Shown here piece by piece: positions 42,734 to 55,795 of a stretch of 64,000 nt of DNA. The stretch comes from Acanthococcus lagerstroemiae (Eukaryota; Arthropoda; Insecta; Hemiptera; Eriococcidae). The position numbers and the translations under genes were made by a program. The stretch's first letter is position 1. Every line of letters begins with the position of its first letter. The DNA lies in assembly GCA_031841125.1 (NCBI GenBank), contig CM063114.1:43793574-43857573 (forward strand). The letters run 5' to 3'. A model generated the notes under the pieces. That model was not told the origin of the DNA. It saw only the letters and a list, made by a program, of their open reading frames with translations, and searched no databases.

Positions 42734-45131
42734 ATTCCTCGTACTTATTACGAAACATTCGGTCCAGTTTAATGTTGTGCACCAGATTATTTTTGTTTTT
42801 AACATCGGCACCAACATAATTAACATTAAACCGTAAGCAGGTCCCTGGTACAGGGCAACGTGTAGGAGGTAAATTAACGTATTGCAAAAATATGTAGAAG
42901 TATGGCGTGTGTGTGTGGATTAATTGACGAACTATTTTTTAACTAATTGGGGTTAAATGGTGGAAGAAGAAGAAAGCACGTAATTATCATTCTTTTGTGA
43001 GTAAAACGCGGTAACACGGACAAGAATATTTCGCGACCTGTAGCATCCTCTGTTTCACAGAACTGACCGATGGATCAACCCTGTGTCGTATGAAGAATGG
43101 ATATGCCCGAAAATTTGTCGAATTAATCGAAGCGATTTTGCGATGTAACGCGGAATATACGAACATCGGTAGATAAATATTGTATTAGTTTCGTCCAATT
43201 ATCGTTAAGAGTGATGGATATGTTCGTAAAAGAAAAAAAAATACTGCTGGTGTTTCATTTGTAAATATTAGAACATGAGGTGCGACCGCACATGGCCTTC
43301 GATATTCGCACAATGTCCGAAATAGAAAGTTTTTTAAACCGTTTACTTATGCATGTAACGTGTTCGTATTCCGCGCAAATGGAAGAAATACACGCTTTTG
43401 TGAACAACGTAATACGTTACAAAAACGTAATTGAAACTATTTTTCGCCCATGTAAGTCACGATTCGTTTTCCAGTTGAAGTGTCTGAGAAAATCTCCGAG
43501 CGGTTATTCTACAGCGGAGATTGTCCTGCAAGTCCCTCGCCAACAGAAGTTCGCTTTGCTCATATCTCCTTTGGTACAGGTCCAAAATGATAATGCAATA
43601 TACCATTCAAAGGAGAAAGATCAAGGCTGCAAAAATGATATATGGATAGTGGAAAAAATTATTGTCCTGCAAGTCCCTATTTTCCTGTAGGTAGGAGTAC
43701 AGACACAAAAAAGTTTCTTTGCTCATATCTCTTTTGATATAGGTCCAAAGTGATCATGTAATATACCATTTGAAAGAGGAAGCTCAGGTATACGAAAACG
43801 ATGTATTGGATAATGGAAAATATTTATCTTCGGAGACGTGGAACTGCGAAGAGAAACTCTGTTTTCCCTTGCATGGATCCCCTTTGTAGACCCGTCGTAT
43901 CTGTCTCAAATACGTCCCTCTCTTGTAGCCGAGTACATCGTATACAGTAGCTTTACCTCTTATCAATATCAGTCGAACAACAAAAGCGCCTTTCATTCTG
44001 AGATCGCTCTCAAGCGAAGTGGCGACCTCAAGTATTCTGAGGTTAGAACAGAGAAACGAGGTGAAGTAGGAAAATTTAACAGACATCAAGGGAAAATTTC
44101 AATTTGCAGGTGTGACAGTGTGAGATGGCGGTGCCAAGTAGAAGTTCCAGTGTTTACAATAGCAGAACAGCAACGTCTTCGAAACTGTTATTGTGTTGTG
44201 TTCCTCTGTGTTAAAGTTGATAAACTGAAACCCGCTCTGTATGTAAGTATATGTACCAACGCATGATATTCTTAGAGAAATATACAGTTGTAGTAGAGCG
44301 GGAATGGCGTTCCCACACTGGTTTTCCGCAGATAGAAAATCATATATACGACTTTCGGACTTTCCTTATAATTTGTCAAATATATTGAGCGTTTCCATAC
44401 TGACGATACTCAGTGAAATTGGCGCCGATAAATGATTACAAACGCATTGAATTAACATCGATTCTATACTGAGATGTGTACAAACTTATCATGCAGTCAA
44501 TAAAACCAAGCATACATTACATTATATCAAAGGGTGAAAAGCGAGTAACTCATTCCACGATAATATGTCTCAGAAATTACACATTTCGGTTGCCTTATCG
44601 GCATGGAGAGACATCTTCACTACTACATTAGCTTCAATCACAAAAATATACATAATAACTCATCATACAGCGAGTTAGGAATTGGGTATTTTGTTCTATA
44701 AGTTGTATAGGTATAAATGTATGGAAACAAGCAAATTAGAAGAGTAATACATGAAATTCACCGATATTATCTTATGGGAAAACAGCTACTGATAACCATA
44801 ATATGTCCCACCACACTAATTTTCCCATGGATCTAAAAAGGACCCTTGTCATCCTCCTTCTTTCTTAATTCGTCTGCGTTCGTTTTTGAATGAGCTAAAC
44901 AATGAACTAGTCATTTCTACTAATGAAATCACAGTGAACATTTTTTATAATATATTTTTCAATTAAATCAGTCTGAAAGGAGTATTTCAGCTTGAAAACT
45001 TTGAAGTTGTTTTTCTCAAAACCAAAATCGCTGACAAGGACCCTTTTGACAGAACTCCTCATCTGTTGTCTGCCTTCAATCCGGTTTTTAAAACAAGTTG
45101 GTCCATCTAGTATAGGGATTTAAAATTACAG
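42734..45131. other. Downstream of the Ly6 gene; no further gene, one tandem duplication
   Basis: 43,520-43,665 and 43,668-43,825 are two related units (TTGTCCTGCAAGTCCCT, TTGCTCATATCTC, ATATACCATT). Frames at 43,280-43,690, 43,784-44,089 (minus) and 43,838-44,266 overlap this or each other and have no known domain. The remainder to 45,131 shows nothing recognisable. 3' UTR sequence probably occupies the first few hundred bases. Confidence 0.45.
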
Positions 45132-45720
45132 ATGAGGACTTATTTGTAAAAAGGGCGTCCGTCAGGCGGGCACCCTTTTTGCGGAGACTGTTATTTTCGG
45201 ATTCCTCAGCTTCAAACTTATCCAAGAGCTAATTTATTTTTTCAAAATCAATCAAATTTAAAATATAACGTTGTTTCTTTGCAATGTCTTGAGACAGGCT
45301 TGCAGCTGATATGCTGCACGGCATCAAAACTAATCTTGTTCAGAAGTTCAGATCTCCTTATCATCGGGTATTTTAAAAGCGAATCTAGGAGAACACTTCA
45401 ACTGATAACAAAATAGCGAAGATTCCTTGTCTCCACAAAAAGGGAGTCCGATATAAGAATATAATTATAGAGTTTTCTTGTCTCAGCAAAAAGGGCGTCC
45501 GTGATTGGTTTTTCTATCAACTCTTCCGCATTAACTTGTCGATAAATTGTAAATTTAATTATCCCATCTTGTAGATCAAATTCTGCTCTACATTTTTTGT
45601 AGTAAGACTTTTTGCCGCAAAATTAGTATTTATAGTGATAATATCGAGTTGAAACATTACGGTCTCTTTTTGTTTATTCCAATTAAATCACAGACGCCCT
45701 TTTTACAGATAGGTCCTCAT
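45132..45720. mobile_element. Complete MITE with AAAAAGGGCGTC termini
   Basis: Begins ATGAGGACTTATTTGTAAAA and ends TTTTACAGATAGGTCCTCAT; terminal inverted repeats of about 34 bp. Internal AAAAAGGGCGTCC words recur at about 45,485. This is the intact counterpart of the gap-truncated copy at 28,824-29,405. Confidence 0.88.
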
Positions 45721-48109
45721 ATGTCTATTGGCTGGCCCTCATCCTATTTCCAACCAACACTGAACTTGATTCCAGTTCATAGTTCACAATTCACAGTTCA
45801 GTCCAGTTGTTCGTATTGCGTAAAGCCAATCAGTATGATTTAACTCTTCATGGTCACAATTCAGTTCAGTGGTCCACATTTCCATGGAAATTATTTTTCC
45901 TTCCAGCCATGAGCTCATTGATCTTGATCTTCGCTGTGCGGCTGCAATCTGCAGCCGATCAATTGCTATGAGACATTTCCATGTACCAATGTATCTGCAT
46001 GCAGTGTAGATACTCGTCATCTCTTTCCCTCCTGGGTTCGTGAAGTGAGTGTGTCCTGATAACGTACCTATTCTTTTCTTGTCTTGCCGTTGGACTTCAA
46101 TTATAGCCGTAATCTTCTCATTTTCTGCCGGGCAGAAAAATGCATGCCTGTCTGTCTCTACAGCTTTATGACTTAACAGCAATGCATAGTTAGGTCTCGT
46201 GCTCATCACTGGTAGATTTTTCAAACTGTCCTTATGTTTTATCAGAAGGGAAGAAGGTAGCAATATTTTTATACCAGTTACGTCTCAAGTTTCATATCTA
46301 TCTTATATCTGTCTCTGTATCCCTAAATTTACTGGCAATACACAAACAAGTCTTATGTCAACCTTTATTGAATTTTTCAGGTAGTTTCTACGTCGTCTCA
46401 GGAGGAACGGAGAAGATAATCAAGTATTCGTTCTAAGTCTCACGTCTATCTTATATCTGTTACCATGTCTTCACCTCTTATCAGCAGTATATAGACAAGG
46501 CTCATATCTGTCGAAGGAATTTCTTCAAGTCCTCTCATCACGCCAAGGTAGCACATATGGCGGACTGTGCCTTCATAAGTGTTCTCCAGAGCTGACAGCG
46601 GGCTTCATTAACCCGTCCAGCCATTCATACCGGAGTTGTTTCCGAATACTCGGAGCTAATTCATTGAAGCTCAACTGCGTGATGACAGGGCACAAATAAC
46701 TAGCGTTTCATTGTCACAACTCACTGTGACTTTTCCATCTTCCACTATCCATTTTACTTCCTCGACGAATGCACAAACTGACACAACATCTTCTAATCCC
46801 AAGTTGTAATCGGAGCTCTCGAAACGTGCTCTCAGCGCGATTGGTAATTAACAAAGCGACACCGTAGGATTTGGCCGATCATCGGTCACACTTTCTTTGC
46901 CAGAATTCTACCAGTTTTTTCTTCTCTCTCGATACTTTTCCGCCGATGGCGGCCACCAATACGCGGGCCAGATATTACGTAACTGCGCGCCGTTGTTCGT
47001 CTATATATTTCTGGTAAAATACAATACACACAGCTTCTGAAACCAGCCGGGTCCATTCGCAGTGAAAGTGCTCAAATTATGCGTATCGAAGAAATCTACG
47101 CCATATTTAGTTACATATATAGGCGACGAGGAAAAGTGAAATTATTGTTTTCGAGCAACCAGGCGATAGGTAACAAAATCAAAACTTATCGCGAACCTTT
47201 CTCTCTGCGCTCCAAAAATGAAGACGATTTGGTAGACAGCTACATTTTACACCTCATTTCGAATTTAAAAAAGTCGACGCGTGCTCTTAAGGGCTAATTC
47301 CGAGAATCGATATAAAGAGGAAACCGAGATACATATCAGTTTCCGGTCTACTATATCTGCAAATTGACCGAGAGGAAATCTTTGCCAAGGAGATAAAAGT
47401 AGAATCGAGATTATTTCCGCTGAGGGGGTGGACGATAACAGTGAAATTCGCTTCCGGATGAAACAATAGCCTAATTGACAAGAACCGCATTTCGGCGACG
47501 TGTATAATTGAAGAAACCGCGCGGAAGTAATTCAGCTACTCAGCGGTAACCTAAATTACACGCAGCACTCTTTAATTGCCATTATAATGGATGTCTTATT
47601 CATACTGATATAGTGCACTTAGTGTACAACTAGGAGACCGAACACCAATAAGCCCGGTTAGGTATATAAACTTTGAAAATATTCTTGGATTGGTTCCGTT
47701 CCGGGGTTAGACTTGCGACAAGCCACAGCAAACCTGTGACATAACATGGAATGAGAGGCCGTGAACGTGAATTGCGAGGCCGAGAGGACGAGCCGGTTAA
47801 AACAAAAAGTACCTGCTTCATGTGGCAAAGTAAATTATAGGACAAATGCATTGTCGAGTAAAAAGAATCAAGGTTGATTCCAATACGTAACAATAGAGGT
47901 AGCGTATCCCAATTCCGTAACCAAATTGATACGCGGGTGTATCGCATGTTTTCAACTCTGCCAGGAATACTGTTGTGTGCAGTGACCTTCCATCATTTAT
48001 ATTTGAAGGGCTCAAATCGTCCACTAATATTTCCGGTAAACATAGTTTGTCACTTCACCATACCATGTGCATAAGCGCAAGTAGCACCGTGAGAGGGGTT
48101 CATGTGGGG
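45721..48109. other. No gene recognised (mirror of 26,468-28,823)
   Basis: Same content as the left-arm counterpart, including the CpG-rich part (here about 46,740-47,040) with the ATGGCGGCCACC word near 46,946. Confidence 0.35.
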
Positions 48110-48321
48110 CAGGTCTGGTTGGCCGAGTGGATAGCGCACTGGTCTTGGAATCCGGAGGTTTCGGGTTCGAGCCCACCTCACTACATTTCGACCTAGGCCG
48201 GTTTTTCGGCAGCAAGAGAAGAGGGCTAAGACTGCCCTAACAGCCTCCCCGACATCTCTGAAGTAATGCTCGAAAGAGCCGATTCCAGGGCTCGAGTTGA
48301 GAGCAAAATTAGAAAAAGAGA
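48110..48321 (+). mobile_element. tRNA-derived SINE (mirror of 26,256-26,467)
   Basis: GGTCTGGTTGGCCGAGTGG head, B box GGTTCGAGCC, body, and the target duplication GGTTCATGTGGGG at 48,097-48,109 and 48,322-48,334. Confidence 0.9.
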
Positions 48322-48458
48322 GGTTCATGTGGGGGAGGGAGCAAAACGTAGGGCTATGGCAAAATAATGTTTTAGTTTCTTGAGGGGGCTTTCAGAAGAT
48401 GGGGCTGAGCCCCTAAGCCCCAACCCTATTTGCGCCATGACGATATGTCCATGATTCG

Positions 48459-48810
48459 GTGGAGTCTAATATTGAGTACCGTAATCAATTAGACAGCAAT
48501 CAATCCCCTTCTCAAGCTGGGTTTAGAAGAGGATTTTCTATAGCGGACCATGAGCAAACGGTGAAACAAATAATAGAAAAATCAAAAGAATATAATTTAG
48601 AAGTCCATTTCTTGTTCGTAGGTTCTCAGAGGGCATTCGAACTGTGGATCATACCAGCTTGTGGATGTCAATGGCTGATCAAGGGTGTGGGAGGGAAATA
48701 ATAAGAGTATTACGGAACATATATCGAGAGGCTAAGGCGTATGTAAAAATTGAAGAAGCGGGAACAAAATTCGAGGAGTAAACTAAAAAATTTCAAGATA
48801 TGTGCTCGAG
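48459..48810 (+). pseudogene. LINE RT fragment (mirror of 25,760-26,119)
   Basis: The same 80-residue frame with QAGFRRGFSIADHE and HFLFV.SQRAFE, followed in another frame by IIRVLRNIYREAKAYVKIEE. The protein sequence is identical to the left copy. Confidence 0.8.
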
Positions 48811-49224
48811 TGCATTTGTGTATTATCCTTTAGAACCATCTATACATATAGTTAAAGTCGATTAATATAGCATTGATTATGGGTTTCCTTATTTCAAGAG
48901 GCAAATTCAAGATGTCTCATCCAGAACCACTGAATAGAACTCAGTACTCCCCACTATGCGGCAAACAACATTTTGATCCACTCAGGGCCGGCCACTTCTG
49001 TATAACGGTTGTAGCGAATGCTATACATGGCAACATTGGGGATGAAATTATTGATACAATTGGAGGTATGCATAAAGAGAAGCTTCAGCTTTCGCTTCGC
49101 AAAAGTGAAGTGTAAGCTGCAGAGTGAGCGTTGACTTCAGAAGTGAAGCTTTCGCTCCCGATAAAAATGCATCTACTTCTTTTCAAAAAACACAGGCAGT
49201 TATCATTCATCTTCAAAACGAGGA

Positions 49225-50165
49225 ATTTTATCCAAAATATTAAGAAAGAATTTCGGATAATTTTCGAGTAATTTCATCGAACATCACTGAGAAAAATCTC
49301 CGCTGATTTCAGAGGAGACTTTTGTTGAAAATTTTAAGGAAAATCTCCAACAATACCACAGGATTTTATCGAGCATTTCTTCAGAAGAATGGTTCGATGA
49401 TTTCCAGAGATTTTCATCGCAAATTTCTGGGATAAATTACCAGTGATTTCCAAAGAATTTCATCAGAAAATGTTCGAGGAAAATTTTCGATGATTTCCAA
49501 AAGGAATTTTATCAGAAATCTTTGAGAACAATCTCTGATAATTTCCGGAGAATTTCATCGGAAATCTTCAGAGAAAATTTCCAATATACTCCGAAAAATT
49601 TCTTCAAAAATCTTCCGATAACTTTTACTGAATTTTATCAAAAAATGTTTGGAAAAATCGGATGGTTTTTGAAGAATTTTATCGGAAATCATCAGGAAAA
49701 ATTCCTGATAGTTTCCAAAGAATAATTTCATGGGAAATCTTTCGAAAGAATTCCCAATGTTTTCCGAAAAATGTTATCAAAATTCTTCAAGCAGATTTTC
49801 TAATAATTTCTGAATAGTAAAAACTCGGAGAAAAACTCCAATAGTTTTTGAAGGATTTTATCGAAAATCTTCAGGAAAAATCTCCGATGATTTTTAAGGT
49901 ATTTCATTCGAAATTTTTGGGAAAAAATTCCGGTAACGAAGAATCTAACCGGAAGTCTTTAGAAAAAATTGTCAATGTTTTCCAAAAAATTTCATCAAAA
50001 TTCATCCAGAAAACTTTCTGATAATTTTTGAAGAATCTTATAGGAAATATTCGGGTGGCGGGGACTCCGATGGTTTTTGAAGAATTTTACCAAAAATCTT
50101 CAGGAAGAATCTCCGATGATTTTAAACGAATTTCATCAGGAATTTTTGACAAAAAATTCTGATTC
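49225..50165. repeat. 45-46-bp minisatellite array (mirror of 24,380-25,360)
   Basis: Same units in reverse complement (GAATTTCATCGGAAATCTTC, TCTCCGATGATTT). The frame at 49,522-49,725 is a product of the repeat period. Confidence 0.9.
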
Positions 50166-50740
50166 CTAAAGAATTGAGACTATTTCTCACTCGTATGCGA
50201 TGGGATCACACAGGAGCAAAACTATAGAGGGGTGTGGGGGTTGAAACGCCCCCTTCCAATAATTCAGCAGTCGACAAATTTTGAAACTGTACGTTTGAAT
50301 TTTCATTTTTTACGAATGTTTGTTTATTTATTTTAATTTTATTTTTTTAATTAAAAGATATTTCGATTAAAAAATCGACAAATTTTTAATTTTTAAAAAA
50401 TGTTGTCGGCGACTTTTTAGTTAAAAAATAAATATTTGTCGGCAAATTTATCTTCTTCACCTGCCCAAACTGAAAGTCAAATTTCGTTTCTGAAAATGGA
50501 GTACCCTGGACTCTTGTTAGAGACTAGTCAGTCAAAAACAGAAGGTTTCAAGCTGAGTATCGAAAACGTTATCTGAATGGTTGAAACAAAGCTGAAATGT
50601 GAAGACATTTCGAAAATCTGAAAGTCGGTAACAAACGTTAAATTTCAAATTTCAATGACTATTCTGTTTTTACTAGATTCTCTGTCTGACCTAGAGCCTG
50701 AAATTTGAGAAAGTTATAAACATTTTATTAAAATCTAAAA

Positions 50741-51285
50741 GCTGAAATAAGTTTGCGAATTTCGTCGGTGCGTACACACACTGAAAAGTAACGGCGCAGC
50801 GTGCAAATATTTCGTGATAAGGGTGATAACAGCTATTTCATTTATTTATTTATTGTTCGAAAGTAAAATCGATTGAAGTGAAATAGGATGATTCAATGAG
50901 AATGATCGCCAAACGTCGAACTCATACTAAGTAAAATGATAACGTGCGCCTTGAACGGCTTTAGTGTGAATAGTCCCCCTCCTCACATCCGCCACAACAT
51001 AGTCAAATTCGCAAACTTTTTTGGGACAGACTATAGCGAAAGGTAAATCTATACCTTTCCCCCATTAATATACATGCTCATTAAACTTGAAATATACCGG
51101 AAAGTAAGACGTTTTTGAAGTATTTAAAGAGGAACGAATTTTTCAAACAAAGAATTTTCTTTCAATTAAGACTATTTTTATACCCAGATTCCAAAATTCT
51201 GCTATATGTGTCAAGAATTTCACCTCTTGGTCGCTGATAAGAGTAGTCGATACTAGCGCTTTACGGCCCGAATAGGAGGGAAATT
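50741..51285. repeat. Mirror of the small MITE and dispersed repeat at 23,270-23,795
   Basis: AAGTTTGCGAATTTCG and CAAATTCGCAAACTTTTTTG mark the MITE (about 50,741-51,032); the dispersed repeat follows and here contains AGTCGATACTAGCGC, 14 bp of which are missing from the left arm. Confidence 0.75.
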
Positions 51286-51498
51286 TAGTCTGGAACAAAA
51301 GTCAAAACTCCATGTGTTTTTCTTATAAGAATGAAAGAGAGCTTGTGGCATAGATTCCCCTAATCCAATCGGTATGAAACTTTGTGGTTTTTTATTTTTT
51401 ATTTTTTTTTATTTTATTGAAATAAATTTAGGAGAAGAATCAGATGACATTCAGAAGACAAGATCACCAAGAGTAAACAACGACCAACTTAATGTGAG

Positions 51499-51716
51499 GG
51501 GTCTGATTGGCCGAGTGGATAGCGCGTTGGTCTTGGAATCCGGAGGTCCCGGGTTCGAGCCCACGTAGCAACTGACCAGATTTCGACCTAAGCCAATTGT
51601 TTTTCGGCCAGAAGGGAAGAGGGCTGAGACAACACTAACAGCCTCCCCGACGTCTCTGAGGTAATGCTCGAAAGGGCGGATTCCAGGGCTCGGGTTGAGA
51701 GCAAATTAGAAAAGAA
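51499..51716 (+). mobile_element. tRNA-derived SINE (mirror of 22,832-23,047)
   Basis: GGTCTGATTGGCCGAGTGG head and intact B box with the full CCCGGGTTCGAGCC; the left-arm copy has lost one C here. Confidence 0.9.
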
Positions 51717-52366
51717 GAACGTGTAAAGGAAGTTGTGTGTGTTCCTCTCAAGTATTCCTAACATCCTTCCACCTTACCCTCCCCACAAATCTGAAGTTAT
51801 CCCATGGTACGTAAATATTGACATTATTATACCTCGAGTAGCTAACTTGCCTCGCGGGTCATCTAGACCGTGGGCTAAACTGAGCTGGCGAAAGTGAGCT
51901 GGTTGAATTGAGTTGGCTAAAGTGAGTTAAATGAAGGAAAATTGGAATCTAGCTCTGTATCGAGTGCACATAAGTTATTACTATTCAAATGAAGTATTCG
52001 GTGTGCAATTCTCCTCTCATTTGGTTCCAAACTTGGGACTGGTTGCATATTTATTTATGTAGGTATATTTACAAATTGGCGCCAAGCTGGTCCGCAGCTG
52101 CCGAGGGGCATGTTAGCTGCACCCCCCTCCTGGTTCTGTCGTAAGAGATCCCAACCTCAATCCCAATGCAAGGACAACAAAAAAGGGTAAAAATTTGGGC
52201 ATTTTAAAAATGTTTACAAAACTTAATATATCTGCATTTAACACTCAGGGTATGGCAACAAAGGAAGGACTTTTAAAATTTGAATTCGCTTCAGAAAAAT
52301 AAATTTTGACATTTTTGGACTAGCGGACATACGAAAATTAGGGGAAAAACTACAAAATAACTGGGC

Positions 52367-52848
52367 TGACTGACTGATTCAACACATATCATTCGCCTGC
52401 CAGTACCACATTCCATATATTAGCCTGTATTCCCTTGCGAACATCACGTTCCTTGTACCAGCCTGCGAGCACTACGATCTGCTAGAGCATCATCTTGCAG
52501 ACGAGTCCGCAGCCACGGGAGAGCATTTTCATGTTTACTTCGCAGACTGCGCCGACATGAGAATGTCGTCGACGGTTACGCTCCACAGAGCACGTTGAGT
52601 TCCATATTTCTTTACGCGCTCATTTCTTGGACGCTACGTTCGCTGGACAATGACATTCTCATGTCGGCGCTGTCCGCGAAGCAAACATGAAAATGCCCTT
52701 CCGTGGTTGCGGACTCGTCTGCAAGATGATGCACTAGCAGAGCGTAGTGCTCGCAGGCTGGTACAAGGAACGTGATGCTCGCAAGGGAATACAGACTGAT
52801 ATAAGGAGCGTGGTACTCGCAGGCGAATTAAGAGTATTGAGTCGGTCA
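52367..52848. mobile_element. Foldback element (mirror of 21,703-22,184)
   Basis: Same inverted halves (CCAGCCTGCGAGCACTACG and its complement) around a loop near 52,570-52,640. Downstream, a frame begins MSEKKMETTAFAPVPEAEQD at about 52,989. Confidence 0.8.
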
Positions 52849-53309
52849 GACCAGTCAATCAGTCCAGTCTGTCATGTCAGTCGTGTCAATCAATCCAGTC
52901 CAGTCAGTATTATTTTTAATATTTATTATTTTTGTCACGCTCCAAAGTAACGCCTTTTTCCGTTGTGTGCCTAAGTAAAGATATAAAAATGTCAGAAAAG
53001 AAAATGGAAACCACTGCTTTTGCTCCAGTACCAGAGGCAGAGCAAGATCGCCAAAACGATGGACAAACGGCGTAAAGAACAGATTCAGCTCTGCGGCGAC
53101 AGCGGTGGTCATAGCCAGGATCGCGATAGGTAGAGAGATGCCATTGGAAGTCAGAACAGTTGCTAGCAATTAGGACTTACATAATGATGAAGTGTAATGT
53201 TGGTAACATTTTAAAGAAAGAATATCACTAAAAATCATGGAGAGTGCACGGATAAAAGCAAAAAAGAAAAGAAGAATCCAAGTATAGAGATAGCAGATGC
53301 TACGACATT

Positions 53310-54100
53310 TCGGATGCTTATATTAGGTATCTCGTTTCGGACTGGCTGTTGCCCTGTTTCAAACCACAGTTCCACCTCCTCGTTCTCCCCTTTCCTTTGT
53401 AAACACTCGAGTCCCAAAACTGTCGACCGTGATGTCCTCGTAGCCAGCACTGCCATCCGCATCCAAATCGGATTCCGTCATTCGACGAACTTACGTAACA
53501 TGACAAAACTTTAGTTTCAGTTTCGGTTTAACACTTCGTGAATCCGCCGCGTATTTCCACTCTTTGTTTCAACACGTAAAAATGCGATCTCGCTTTCAAC
53601 CGAATTATGACACACGCGTGTGCCTTCTGTACACGCGTAGGCCTAAAACTGCGAAAAACTGAGTCTCCGAAGTTGACCGCATGGACTAGCGAGGCTTCAG
53701 TCGCGTTCCCGGGTCGGCGTATACCCGGGCCAGCTTGTAATTAAAAATGTAAAAGACTCTTAAATTGAGCTTAAAAAGAAACCAGCGTCGTAAATGTGTC
53801 ACCGTGTATTATAATGTTAATAAGTAGCCGATAAATTTGCGTAACAGTTTCGCCATTGTGACGGAAAATATTCTATTTAGCGTCTTCCTCGGCGTAGTTC
53901 CTGTATAATATGCTTGTTTACTAGCTTTTTTTGTGTTCCTCCGGAGGCACAGGAGGATGGGAAAACGCCGTGACAAAAAAGAAAAACAGAAGGGCGTGTC
54001 GCCAATCAACGCTTTGCAATATTGTACGCGTGAACTCGTAATTACGCGTTCTGAATGTACCGCCAGTTGAGCCAATTCGTAACACGAAGTATCGAATTCT
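53310..54100 (-). promoter_or_regulatory. CpG-rich island (mirror of 20,450-21,240)
   Basis: Same CpG words and the same 41-codon frame, here 53,359-53,481 on the minus strand. No extra support beyond the left copy. Confidence 0.25.
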
Positions 54101-55139
54101 ACATAGGCCTCATTTTACATTCAAGACCATTATCAATAGTTAGTGACCTGACTCGGGAAAACAGAAATGAATGATATCCAATTGACTGACTAGATCGTAA
54201 TCTGAGATGTTCTAGAGGAAAGGAGAAGTATCCCCTCAAAAAATTTTCGCCTGCAGGCTAAATTGATCCTTAAAGCATTACCTACTTGGTACGAATACAT
54301 TGAAAAACAAGTAACTTCGCTGTTCGAAGAAGGTCGGCAACATCTTCAAACTGCAAAGCTGCAGACTGCAGACGCGCAGCTCTATCACTTATCACTCTAT
54401 CAACAGGAAGGTATACTTTTCAGTCAATTCCAAACAATTCAGGTAGCATCTTGGGAAATTGTAATTCTTCATACCTACGCTCAAGGCAAAGAAGGAACTT
54501 TATCTCGATTCAAATAAAGTTTACAATTTGAATAGGCATAGCCAAGATTATCACCAATACTATCAACACTTGTTAACTGGTATCTAGTTTTGAGAACATT
54601 GGAAGTACATTTGTTCTTCATAACTACATACTTCAGCATTGATACAGAATGATCAGAAAACAGAAACACAATATATCGCACCCTATAATCCACACGATGA
54701 ATATCCTCACTATATTCAACAGCAGACTACAAAATTTGATTTCGATTCGCTTGTTGCTTGATAAATCTGTAGCCTTTGTTGTAGTATTTCTCCTCGATGC
54801 TTCTTGTAATATACAGTAAAACTTGGCTAAGACGGAACTTGTACTAGGCGGGAAAATTGCTTTAATAGAAAGGAACCTTCAGAACGGACCATTTTCTCAT
54901 GTAAAATGACGCGTGTAAGATGGAAAATAACAAAACGGAAACTTGTCATCACGGAAGAGGTTTTTGAGAGATAATACGGGAAAATATTACTGTAAGCCTA
55001 CTATCCCGACTAGTTGATTATAACAAAAGCAAGGAACAACATGATAAATTATACAGTCACCATCTCATGCGCCTGAATCGAAAGCAACAGTTGAAAAATG
55101 AGCTTCATACCCTAATAATTAGCCGTAAACCAAAAAATG
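54101..55139. other. No gene recognised (mirror of 19,416-20,449)
   Basis: Same content with a few substitutions and small indels. Confidence 0.4.
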
Positions 55140-55147
55140 ATTATTGT

Positions 55148-55289
55148 CAGGGCCGCACCAACGGGGTGGGGGGTAAATCCTCTCCCAGTGGCCAAAAGAA
55201 AACACGAAAAAACAATGGGTTGCGAATGAGAGGAGGACGGATCTGTGACCAAGACCCCTCCCCCCACTTAAATCCTGGTTACGGCCCTG
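55148..55289. mobile_element. hAT-type MITE (mirror of 19,265-19,407)
   Basis: CAGGGCCGCACCAACG to TGGTTACGGCCCTG with the 8-bp duplication ATTATTGT on both sides (55,140-55,147 and 55,290-55,297). It differs from the left copy in the length of the C-run. Confidence 0.92.
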
Positions 55290-55795
55290 ATTATTGTCAC
55301 CTGGGAATGCAATGTATAAGCGTTGTACATTCGAGATTTACTCGAATGACACTATACAAAGACAATTATGTCACACACTGCTCACCTCCAACCTCTACCC
55401 CGATGCTTAATAAAATTGTCTTCCCCAGTTTTTACAAAACACTAGCCTACTACTGTAACGAATCGATTATTATTCACTTGAAAAATCGATTCGGAATTAA
55501 GTAATTAGCCATACCGACTTCTTTTTAATTATTATCACGAAGAGCCATTGTTTTCAACAAGCTGCATCGATGCTACTGGCGCAAAAAATACTTTTCGTTG
55601 ATGCTCCTTCGATCCGTTTCTGAGTTTCAAGGAGCCTGTGTCGACTAGAAGAAAAAAGTCATCCGATATATTTGTTTCACCCGGCTTACGTTCGAAATTG
55701 TTTTTATTGTTTTTTTTCCCCTCTCTGATAATTAATATTTTATCTCAGAAACAAGTGAAGTAGTCCCTATCCCCTTCCTATTTTTGTATTTATAC

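Noticed and set aside
43280..43690. 136-codon plus-strand frame as a gene
   Set aside because: The second half is a tandemly duplicated segment (43,520-43,665 and 43,668-43,825) that is not open in its second copy; no domain seen.
45784..46263. 159-codon minus-strand frame
   Set aside because: The left-arm counterpart (28,286-28,765) is broken up by small differences, and the translation has no known domain, so there is no sign of coding constraint.
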